Assembly (NCBI GenBank): GCA_005881235.1
Contig: VBEQ01000018.1
Location: forward strand, 27,758 to 44,731
Source: Chloroflexota bacterium
GTDB lineage: Bacteria > Chloroflexota > Dormibacteria > CF-121
DNA: 16,974 nt
Reading direction: 5' to 3'
Below the pieces are notes generated by a model that made no database searches, had not been told where the DNA came from, and saw only the letters and a list, made by a program, of their open reading frames with translations. Shown here piece after piece: positions 8,002-13,609 of the stretch. Positions within the stretch are counted from its first letter, which is position 1; every line of letters starts with the position of its first letter. Made by a program: the position numbers and the translations under genes.

Positions 8002-8489
8002 CAGGCCGGCGATCCCTGGAGCAAGGCCCTCGCGGCAGGGACCTGGCGCGCGAACTCCGCAAGATCGAAATAAACCCGTTCGCCGGTGAAGCGCCCGTCC
8101 CTGACCGGGAAGAAGATGACGACGCGATAGCGGAGCTCATGCCCGCTCGGCTCGACGCCGAAGAGTGGGCCCTCCATGCGCCCGAAGATCCCAGACTCTT
8201 CGACGATGCAGTCGTCGGCGTCGACGCGGTTGAGCAGGGTCAGCTTCACGTTCGGGATCGCGCGCCAGAGGCCGCGGTAAAACTCTCGAACCTCGTCTTT
8301 ACCGTGCCAGCGCCGTCCGAGCGGGACGACCTCGTACTCGCAATCCTCATACAAGGTCGCGACCAGGCGCTCGAGTTCACGGCGGTTTTCGGCGCGCGCG
8401 TGCTCGATCCAGAGTCGATAGTTGGCTTGCGCGAGGGGACTCTGGGCCCGGGTTTCGAAGGGGCTGCTCTGCAGTCCGGCCTGCGCCAC
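8001..8489 (-). CDS. SnoaL/NTF2-like protein, first gene of the pnt operon
   Basis: This is a 162-residue protein if the GTG at 8489 is used. Helical N-terminal SPLAQANYRLWIEHARAEN and ERLVATLYEDCEYEVVP followed by GRRWHGKDEVREFYRGLWRAIPNVKLTLL and VIFFPVRDGRFTGERVYFDLAEFARQ are the cone-shaped SnoaL/ketosteroid-isomerase-like pattern. The open frame runs on to 8699, but upstream codons lack family character; GTG 8489 starts just after a -10-like TATCCT and is conserved in the duplicated copy at 9683. Enzymatic role unknown; many such proteins bind small hydrophobic ligands. It overlaps pntA1 by 4 nt, so it is co-transcribed with the transhydrogenase, an uncommon pairing. Confidence 0.8.
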   Translation of the reverse strand: MAQAGLQSSPFETRAQSPLAQANYRLWIEHARAENRRELERLVATLYEDCEYEVVPLGRRWHGKDEVREFYRGLWRAIPNVKLTLLNRVDADDCIVEESGIFGRMEGPLFGVEPSGHELRYRVVIFFPVRDGRFTGERVYFDLAEFARQVPAARALLQGSPA

Positions 8490-8510
8490 ATATAGAAGGA
8501 TATCAACGGG
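8340..8510. repeat. 171-bp direct repeat, copy A
   Basis: This segment matches 9534-9704 at a constant offset of 1194 nt with no gaps. I count 11 differences in 171 positions (about 94% identity). It contains the first 50 codons of the SnoaL-like gene plus 21 bp upstream of its GTG. Beyond 8510 the match ends abruptly. At the position of the icd start codon in copy B (9700) this copy has ACG instead of ATG. Confidence 0.93.
8497..8502 (-). promoter_or_regulatory. Putative -10 box of the SnoaL-pntA1-pntA2-pntB operon
   Basis: On the minus strand TATCCT is followed by 7 nt and the GTG at 8489, the same short spacing seen at other genes here. The hexamer is conserved in copy B of the repeat (9691-9696). 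No good -35 or Shine-Dalgarno is visible, so this is a weak call. Confidence 0.33.
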
Positions 8511-9539
8511 GTCGTCGCCAGCTGCACGCGCGGGCAACGCGGCATAGGGGAGTCGCGCAGATTGACACGCAGCTGTCGGGGAGGGGTTCAAGAATGTGAA
8601 GCATGGGCGACGACTCAAGCGTTCGTCGGGCTTATCGCTACCGGATATACCCGACCGCGCGCCAGCGATTGGCCATGGAAGCCCAGCTTCGTTTTGCATG
8701 CGAACTCTACAACGCAGCGCTCGAGCAGCGGCGTGATGCGTGGCGGCGTGGGCGCCATACAGTCACACTCTTCGAGCAGTTTAGGGACCTCACGGATGTT
8801 CGCGCCGCCGGCATCGGGCCGGTCGCGATGAACTGCACGGCTATGCGAGATCCGCTGCGCCGATTAGACCGCGCCTTCGAAGCCTTCTTCCGTCGATTGG
8901 AGGCTGGGGTTAAGCCCGGTTACCCCCGGTTCCGATCCTCCCGCCGATATGACAGTCTGACCTGGGCCGATGGCTGGGCCGTGCGCGACTGTCGAGAGCT
9001 CCCTGCAACCGCTGTGGCGCGCACCGTAACTGTCCGTAGCGTCGCGGGAAGATGGTACGCGTGCTTTTCGCTTTTGCTGCCGCCTCGACCAAGAGTCTCC
9101 GCTGGTCCGAGGGCCGCGGTTGGTATTGATCTCGGCGTGCAGCATTTCCTCACGCTATCCACCGGCGACCACGTGGCGGGTCCGCGTGCCTACAGGGCAT
9201 CCGTGCGGCGGCTAAGGGTGATCCAGCGTCGGCTGTCGCGCCAGAAGAAGGGTTCCCGCCGACAGCAAACCGTGGGACTCTTGTTAGCTCGTAAGCACGA
9301 CCGGATTCGGAACCTTCGTCGCGACCATGCCCATAAGCTCTCCCACCGGCTGGTTGCCGATTTTGCGCTGATCGCCGTTGAGGATCTCAACTTCCGTGGG
9401 CTGGCGAGTGGATTTCTCGCAAAACACGTGAGCGACCAGGGATGGGCGGCGTTCCTAACCGTACTGAAGTACAAAGCGGCAGAGGCTGGTACTCGAGTGG
9501 TACGGGTCGCTCCCGCCGGCACTTCACAGGTGTGCAGTC
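8511..9539 (+). mobile_element. Remnant of an IS200/IS605-type element (tnpB only)
   Basis: About 1.03 kb of sequence unrelated to the flanks lies between the two 171-bp repeats. It holds tnpB lacking its 3' end; no tnpA (Y1 HUH or serine transposase) is present. The 92 nt before tnpB (8511-8602) hold a TTGACA at 8562-8567, but its distance to the nearest -10-like hexamer (AAGAAT, 8590-8595) is 22 nt, too long for a firm promoter call. No end hairpins could be assigned, and the right end is cut at the tnpB zinc-ribbon codons. Base use looks less GC-biased than in the neighbouring genes. Confidence 0.75.
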
Positions 9540-9688
9540 CTCGTGCAAGGTCGCGACCAGCCGCTCGAGCTCACGGCGGTTTTCGGCGCGCGCGTGCTCG
9601 ATCCAGAGTCGATAGTTGGCTTGCGCGAGGGGACTCTGGGCCCGGGTTTCAAAGGGGCTGCTCTGCAGTCCGGCCTGCGCCACATTAG
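8603..9688 (+). pseudogene. tnpB: Truncated TnpB-family RNA-guided nuclease, fused to host sequence
   Basis: The N-terminal part is clearly TnpB: RRAYRYRIYPTARQ (8-21), CELYNAALEQRRDAW (33-47), RRLEAGVKPGYPRFRSSRRYDSLTW (97-121), RuvC-I GIDLG with D176, and RuvC-II AVEDLN with E260. It stops being TnpB after TSQVCS (308-312), exactly where the family continues with the zinc ribbon (a CG after one more residue, then a second Cys pair) and the third RuvC aspartate. From 9540 to the stop at 9688 the frame reads antisense through copy B of the repeat, giving about 49 unrelated residues. The region 121-142 also looks shorter than usual (GWAVRDCRELPATAVARTV), so an internal deletion is possible. 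Without RuvC-III, the zinc ribbon and the 3' region that normally encodes the guide RNA, it should be inactive. Confidence 0.85.
9534..9683 (-). pseudogene. 5' fragment of the SnoaL-like gene (50 codons)
   Basis: From GTG 9683 the minus strand reads AQAGLQSSPFETRAQSPLAQ and on to ERLVATLHEDC, identical to the intact gene except His for Tyr at codon 47. It then runs into antisense tnpB and ends at 9387 with no homology to the rest of SnoaL. It is a dead duplicate created with the tnpB insertion. Confidence 0.88.
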
Positions 9689-9689
9689 T

Positions 9690-9694
9690 AAGGA
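9690..9694 (+). promoter_or_regulatory. Ribosome binding site of icd
   Basis: AAGGA lies 5 nt before ATG 9700 and decides this start over the longer open frame from 9616. The same bases on the other strand form the -10-like TATCCT of the duplicated SnoaL start, so the two divergent start signals overlap. Confidence 0.6.
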
Positions 9695-9699
9695 TATCA

Positions 9700-10833
9700 A
9701 TGGGCCGCTGCTACGATGGTCGTGTTTTGGCGCCGCACCGTGTGACCTTGATCCCAGGCGATGGGGTCGGTCCGGAAGTCAGCGAAGCCACCCGCCGTGT
9801 CCTGGAAGCGACCGGCGTCCAGTTCGATTGGGACGTGCAGAACGCAGGCCTGGCCGTAATGGACAAGTACGGCACGCCGATGCCCGAGCACGTGCTGGAG
9901 TCGATCCGGCGCAACAAAGTCGCAATCAAAGGGCCGCTGACGACTCCGATCGGGAAGGGGATCCGATCGGTGAACGTCGCGTTGCGCAAGGAGCTCGACC
10001 TCTACGCGCTCGTCCGCCCCTGCAAGAGCTATCCAGGTGTTCGCTCCCGCTACGACAACATCGACCTGATCATCGTGCGCGAAAACACCGAGGACATCTA
10101 TGCCGGGATCGAGTTCCAGGAGGGCAAGCCGGAAACCGAGCAGATGATCAAGGAGATCAGCGCCGCGACCGGCAAGCCGATCCGGCCCGACTCGGGGCTC
10201 AGCATCAAACCCATTTCGGTGACCGCGAGCGCGCGCATCGTCAACTTTGCTTTCAATTACGCCCGCAGCCATGGACGGCGAAAGGTGACCGCCGTGCACA
10301 AGGCCAACATCATGAAGTTCACCGACGGCCTCTTCCTGCAAGTGGCGCAGGAGATCGCCAAAGAGCACCCGGACATCCAGTTCAATGACCGCATCGTCGA
10401 CAACATGTCGATGCAGCTGGTGCAGAACCCGAAGGAATACGACGTGATCGTCATGCCCAACCTCTACGGCGACATCCTGTCCGACCTGGCGGCCGGCCTG
10501 GTGGGCGGGCTCGGCCTGGCCCCCGGCGCCAACCTGGGGGATGAGATCGCGCTCTTCGAGGCGACGCACGGCAGTGCCCCGAAATACGCGGGCACCAACA
10601 AGATCAACCCGATGGCGATGATGCTGTCCGGGGTGATGATGCTGCGCCACCTGGGCGAGACCTACGCCGCCAACATGCTGGAGGGGGCCATCGCGGAGAC
10701 CATCCGGGAGGGGCGTCACGTCACCTACGACATGAAGGCGGAGCGCAACGATCCCTCCGCGGTAGGCACTACCCAGGTGACCGATGCGATCGTCGCCCGG
10801 CTGGAAAAGGCCCGCACCCCCACCACGATCTAG
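9700..10833 (+). CDS. icd: Isocitrate dehydrogenase, NADP-type cofactor residues
   Basis: The 377-residue enzyme oxidatively decarboxylates isocitrate to 2-oxoglutarate in the TCA cycle. Substrate motifs visible: S90-V-N92 with R96, R106, R127-ENTEDIY-A (127-135), K201 and the metal aspartates D257 and D261 (NLYGDILSD). The cofactor loop HGSAPKYAGTNKINP has K295-Y296, the pair that marks NADP use in E. coli and Thermus enzymes; NAD enzymes usually have D-I there. NADP dependence is therefore inferred; the alternative is an NAD-type or related beta-decarboxylating dehydrogenase. The start ATG has AAGGA 5 nt upstream. The gene is divergent from the SnoaL-pnt operon, and copy B of the repeat supplies its leader. 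Confidence 0.92.
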   Translation: MGRCYDGRVLAPHRVTLIPGDGVGPEVSEATRRVLEATGVQFDWDVQNAGLAVMDKYGTPMPEHVLESIRRNKVAIKGPLTTPIGKGIRSVNVALRKELDLYALVRPCKSYPGVRSRYDNIDLIIVRENTEDIYAGIEFQEGKPETEQMIKEISAATGKPIRPDSGLSIKPISVTASARIVNFAFNYARSHGRRKVTAVHKANIMKFTDGLFLQVAQEIAKEHPDIQFNDRIVDNMSMQLVQNPKEYDVIVMPNLYGDILSDLAAGLVGGLGLAPGANLGDEIALFEATHGSAPKYAGTNKINPMAMMLSGVMMLRHLGETYAANMLEGAIAETIREGRHVTYDMKAERNDPSAVGTTQVTDAIVARLEKARTPTTI

Positions 10834-10850
10834 GGCCCCCACCCTGCCCT

Positions 10851-10866
10851 CCCCCGCAAGCGGGGG
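10851..10866 (+). terminator. GC-rich hairpin after icd
   Basis: CCCCCG (10851-10856) pairs with CGGGGG (10861-10866) around a CAAG loop, 17 nt after the icd stop. No T-tract follows. The surrounding CCCTCCCCCGCAAGCGGGGG resembles repetitive palindromes scattered in many high-GC genomes, so it may be a repeat acting as terminator. Confidence 0.5.
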
Positions 10867-10903
10867 GTCGGAATAGCACGGAATGAATTGGGGCGGGCGC
10901 GGG

Positions 10904-10909
10904 TAGACT
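10904..10909 (+). promoter_or_regulatory. Putative -10 box of rhodanese-moeB
   Basis: TAGACT is followed by 10 nt and the ATG at 10920, placing the start point at or next to the initiation codon. No Shine-Dalgarno is present (AACAGCAAC before ATG). No good -35 was found. Confidence 0.45.
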
Positions 10910-10919
10910 TAACAGCAAC

Positions 10920-12089
10920 ATGGCCAGTTATCGAGACATGCTCAAAGCCGTCAAATCACGGATCCGTGAAGTCGACGTCCGGCAACTGGACGCCTCGCGC
11001 AACGGGTCCGGCAAGCCGGTCGTCATCGACATTCGCGAGCAAGACGAGGTGGAGCAGGGCATCATTCCCGGCGCTATCCATATTCCTCGCGGCTATCTCG
11101 AGTCACGGGTCGAGCAGTACGTACCCGACGTTGGAACCCCGGTGGTGGCTTACTGTGCCGGAGGGAGCCGGTCCGCGTTCGCGGCCGAGACCCTCCAGCA
11201 GATGGGGTACAAAGACGTCGCCTCGCTCAAGGGCGGCTTCGGCGCCTGGAAGGACGCCGGCCTGAACTTTGTCGTTCCGCGCGAACTGACGCCGGCCCAA
11301 CAGAAGCGATACAGCCGCCACGTACTGATCCCCGAGGTGGGGAAGGAGGGGCAGCTGAAGCTGCTCGACTCCAAGGTGCTGATCATCGGCGCCGGAGGCC
11401 TCGGCTCGCCTGCTGGCTATTACCTGGCGGCCGCCGGTGTGGGCACCATCGGCATCGTCGATTCGGACACGGTCGACGAGAGCAATCTGCAGCGCCAGAT
11501 CCTTCACAACAGCAAGCGGATCGGGCAGCCGAAGGTCGACTCGGCCAAGCAGACGCTCGAGGACCTCAACCCCGACGTCAAGGTCGTCCCCTACCAGCAG
11601 CGACTGACGCGCGACAACATCATCGAGCTCTTCAAGGACTACGACTTGATCGTCGACGGCAGCGACAACTTCCCGACGCGCTACCTGGTCAACGATGCGA
11701 GCGTGCTGCTGAAGAAAACCGTGGTGCACGGCAGCATCTTCCGCTTCGACGGCCAGGTGAGCGTTTTCCAGCCGTTTGTCGGACCCTGCTACCGCTGCGT
11801 CTTTCCCGAGCCACCGCCGCCGGAGTTGGCGCCGAGCTGCGACGAGGCCGGAACGCTGGGAATCCTCCCGGGCATCATCGGCTTGTTCGAAGCCAACGAG
11901 GCGGTCAAGATGCTGCTCGGTATTGGCGAGCCGCTGGTCGGCCGGCTGCTGATGATCGATGCCCTGACGGACGAGTTTCGGACGCTGCGGCTGAAGCGGG
12001 ATCCGAAGTGCCCGGTCTGCGGTGAGGGCGCCCACTTCAAGGATTTCGTGGACTACGAAGTCTCGACGGCGATCCCGACGCCCGCCTGA
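10920..12089 (+). CDS. moeB: Rhodanese-MoeB fusion: sulfur-carrier adenylyltransferase
   Basis: This 389-residue protein has an N-terminal rhodanese domain (about 15-118, active-site Cys79 in YCAGGSRS) and a C-terminal E1-like MoeB/ThiF domain (about 125-380). The latter shows the nucleotide loop GAGGLGS (157-163), D181, the arginine in NLQRQ (189-193), zinc pairs CYRC and CPVC, and the CDEAGTLGILPGIIG block. It would adenylate the C-terminal glycine of a MoaD/ThiS/CysO-like carrier and load it with sulfur from the rhodanese persulfide for molybdopterin, thiamine or cysteine synthesis. In MoeZ/MOCS3 proteins the rhodanese is C-terminal; here it is N-terminal. The partner carrier is not in the window. 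The stop overlaps the ATG of the next gene by 1 nt (TGATG). Confidence 0.93.
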   Translation: MASYRDMLKAVKSRIREVDVRQLDASRNGSGKPVVIDIREQDEVEQGIIPGAIHIPRGYLESRVEQYVPDVGTPVVAYCAGGSRSAFAAETLQQMGYKDVASLKGGFGAWKDAGLNFVVPRELTPAQQKRYSRHVLIPEVGKEGQLKLLDSKVLIIGAGGLGSPAGYYLAAAGVGTIGIVDSDTVDESNLQRQILHNSKRIGQPKVDSAKQTLEDLNPDVKVVPYQQRLTRDNIIELFKDYDLIVDGSDNFPTRYLVNDASVLLKKTVVHGSIFRFDGQVSVFQPFVGPCYRCVFPEPPPPELAPSCDEAGTLGILPGIIGLFEANEAVKMLLGIGEPLVGRLLMIDALTDEFRTLRLKRDPKCPVCGEGAHFKDFVDYEVSTAIPTPA

Positions 12090-12767
12090 TGCCAGGATCC
12101 CCGAACGGTCTCGTCCGCGTGCTCGTGGTGATGGCACACCCCGACGACGCCGAGTTCGGCGCCGCGGGCACACCTGATCCTTACCGACGGCAACCGTGGG
12201 AGCAGCGACCCGGCGATGACCGCGGAACGCCTCGCCCAGATCCGTCATGCGGAGCAGCGGGCGGCGGCGATGAAGCTCGGTGTCAAGGACGTCTTCTTTC
12301 TCGGCTATGACGACGGCTCGCTTCAGCCCACACTCGATCTGCGCCGCCAGATCACCCGCTGGATCCGCCGAACCAAGCCAGACGTCGTCATGGCTCCTGA
12401 TCCCACGCGTCGCTGGACCGGGCAGCGCTACATCAATCACCCTGACCATCGGGCGGCCGGCGATGCCACCCTGGACGCGATCATCCCGGGATCCGACACG
12501 CGGTTGGTGTTTCCCGAGCTGCTTGACGAGGGGCTCGAGCCACACCAGGTCAGAGAGATTTACCTGACGGGTTCGAACGAGCCCGATGCCTGGGTGGACA
12601 TCAGCGACACGATCGATCTCAAGATCGAGGCCTTGCGCGAGCACAAGAGTCAGGTTGGCGAGTGGTCCGAGCTCGAGCAAACGATCCGGGAACGGGCCGC
12701 CGAGATGGCGAAGGGCCAGGACTTTCCCGTCGCGGAAGGCTTCAAATACTTCAGGCTGCACGAGTAA
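12089..12767 (+). pseudogene. PIG-L family (LmbE-like) deacetylase gene, disrupted
   Basis: Two frames together encode a PIG-L deacetylase, a zinc hydrolase that removes acetyl from N-acetylglucosamine-type conjugates. Frame 1 from ATG 12089 gives GLVRVLVVMAHPDDAEFGAAGT, with the metal motif AHPDD. Frame 3 then continues with HLILTDGNRGSSDPAMTAER (from 12171) through the late motif NHPDHRAAGDATLDAI and ends GFKYFRLHE at 12767. At about 12167-12172 the frame changes, and roughly 15 residues that normally separate GAAGT from the LILTDGN strand are missing. A deletion of about 44-47 nt would explain both. No start codon precedes ATG 12216 in the second frame, so a protein from there would lack AHPDD. 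It follows moeB with a 1-nt overlap. A sequencing or assembly error is less likely because the loss is more than one base. Confidence 0.82.
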
Positions 12768-12860
12768 AAGACCGCACGGCTGAGGCTGAGCCACGGGCGT
12801 TTTGAAGGCGTAAAGTCGTCCGGTCTACCCGGCGACTCCGGGAGATCGTATTCGCCTTTG

Positions 12861-12866
12861 AGGAGG
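12861..12866 (+). promoter_or_regulatory. Strong ribosome binding site
   Basis: AGGAGG lies 8 nt before ATG 12875 and rules out the GTG at 12866, which overlaps it. The 107-nt gap from 12768 to 12874 otherwise holds only a small CCCGG/CCGGG inverted repeat (12829-12843 region) and no clear promoter. Confidence 0.85.
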
Positions 12867-12874
12867 TGCCAAGC

Positions 12875-13501
12875 ATGCACGGACGCGTAATTCGCATGAA
12901 GGGCGATCCCGCCAGAACCGATGAGGACCTCAAGCTATGGACGCAGAACATCCTGCCCCTTATCAAAAGCCAGAAAGGCTTCGCGGGGGTGTCGCTCATG
13001 GGGAATCGGAAGACCGGGGACGGTCTGAGCGTTGCCTACTGGGAGACCGAACAGGATATGAAGGCGGCTCGGGCAAAGGTTCGTCCGGAGGCCGACAAGG
13101 TCATGCAGCCGGCGGGGCGGAGCATCACCGAGGAAAACGAGTGCGAGGTCGCCGTCCAGGAGCGCTTCAAGCCCGCGAAATCGGGAACCTGGGTTCGCGT
13201 CACAACCATCGAAGGGGATCCGGCGAGAGTTAACGAGGCCATCGCCGACTACAAGGCCAAGGCCGTGCCGACCGTCCAGAAGCAGCCTGGCGCACGAGCC
13301 GCCATTCTCTTGGTCGACCGCAAGGCCGGCAAGAGTTTCTCGGGCACGATCTGGGACACGGAGAAGGATCTCCAGAACAGCGAAGCTGCCGTGGCGGGGA
13401 TCCGCAAGGATATCGCCGGCAAGGTGGGCCCCGGGGCTCCGAAGGTCGAGGCCTTCGAGGTCCTCTATACGGAGATTCCGGCCGCGGTCGTCACGCGCTA
13501 A
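12875..13501 (+). CDS. Tandem dimeric alpha-beta-barrel (ABM/EthD-like) protein
   Basis: This 208-residue protein has two ferredoxin-like repeats about 104 residues apart. Repeat one begins GRVIRMKGDPAR (GDPAR at 10-14) and has SLMGNRKTGDGLSVAYWETEQDMKAA. Repeat two begins GTWVRVTTIEGDPAR (114-118) and has ILLVDRKAGKSFSGTIWDTEKDL. Both show the beta-alpha-beta-beta pattern of antibiotic-biosynthesis-monooxygenase-like and stress-responsive barrel proteins, which form barrels by pairing two domains; here both sit on one chain. There is no signal peptide or cofactor motif. Function is unknown; heme- or quinone-related chemistry is known in the superfamily but nothing here shows it. A strong AGGAGG precedes it, and a hairpin follows. 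Confidence 0.8.
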   Translation: MHGRVIRMKGDPARTDEDLKLWTQNILPLIKSQKGFAGVSLMGNRKTGDGLSVAYWETEQDMKAARAKVRPEADKVMQPAGRSITEENECEVAVQERFKPAKSGTWVRVTTIEGDPARVNEAIADYKAKAVPTVQKQPGARAAILLVDRKAGKSFSGTIWDTEKDLQNSEAAVAGIRKDIAGKVGPGAPKVEAFEVLYTEIPAAVVTR

Positions 13502-13509
13502 ACCAATCG

Positions 13510-13540
13510 GGGCTCAGGGACCGGTTGGGTTCCTGAGCCC
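13510..13540 (+). terminator. Hairpin after the tandem-barrel gene
   Basis: GGGCTCAGG (13510-13518) pairs with CCTGAGCCC (13532-13540). A G-T and an A-T pair extend the stem to 11 bp around a 9-nt loop. It starts 9 nt after the stop codon. No T-run follows. It separates this gene from the SOS-type promoter of mrfA. Confidence 0.7.
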
Positions 13541-13571
13541 ACCCGACCCAGGCGAAGCAAGGCCCCTGGGC

Positions 13572-13600
13572 TTGCGCGGCGAACATATGTTCGCTAAGAT
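13572..13600 (+). promoter_or_regulatory. Promoter of mrfAB
   Basis: A -35-like TTGCGC (13572-13577) and a -10 TAAGAT (13595-13600) are separated by exactly 17 nt. The -10 ends 9 nt before ATG 13610, so the transcript would be leaderless or nearly so; no Shine-Dalgarno is present. Confidence 0.6.
13580..13593. promoter_or_regulatory. LexA operator (SOS box)
   Basis: CGAACATATGTTCG is a perfect 14-bp palindrome and fits the Gram-positive/actinobacterial LexA consensus CGAAC-N4-GTTCG. It fills the spacer between the -35 and -10 hexamers, 1 nt upstream of the -10, an ideal place for repression. This implies that the repair operon downstream is induced by DNA damage. Confidence 0.82.
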
Positions 13601-13609
13601 GCTCCAGGC

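Larger units (their letters stand above)
9534..9704. repeat. 171-bp direct repeat, copy B
   Basis: This matches 8340-8510 without gaps. The left border falls inside the tnpB codons for C-S (TGC AGT), where tnpB and the SnoaL gene share only a few bases. The right border is 5 bp inside icd, so this copy supplies the ribosome binding site and ATG of icd. Four of the five changed SnoaL codons are synonymous; the fifth changes Tyr47 to His. Confidence 0.93.

Noticed and set aside
8562..8567. TTGACA upstream of tnpB as a -35 box
   Set aside because: The nearest -10-like hexamer (AAGAAT at 8590) is 22 nt away, beyond normal spacing; not listed as a promoter.
8511..9539. Active TnpB with a guide RNA next to its 3' end
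   Set aside because: The zinc ribbon, RuvC-III and the element's right end are missing, so the region that normally encodes the guide RNA is absent.
9387..9683. Minus-strand frame starting like the SnoaL protein
   Set aside because: Only the first 50 codons are SnoaL (the duplicated piece); the remainder is antisense tnpB, so it is recorded as a fragment and not as a gene.
10956..10969. Perfect 14-bp palindrome TCACGGATCCGTGA
   Set aside because: It lies inside the moeB coding region at codons 13-17, and about one 14-bp palindrome is expected by chance in 17 kb. It matches no operator consensus I know.
12216..12767. Separate 183-residue protein starting at ATG 12216
   Set aside because: It lacks the AHPDD metal motif and the first strands of the PIG-L fold, and no ribosome binding site precedes it; better explained as the 3' part of a broken gene.
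11103..12794. Long minus-strand open frame (563 codons) across moeB and the PIG-L region
   Set aside because: It is rich in Arg/Asp/Leu/Val without motifs and lies opposite a clearly recognised gene; a typical GC-rich antisense shadow. The same holds for 5358-6914 (+), 6928-8073 (+), 13883-15160 (-) and 14272-15603 (+).
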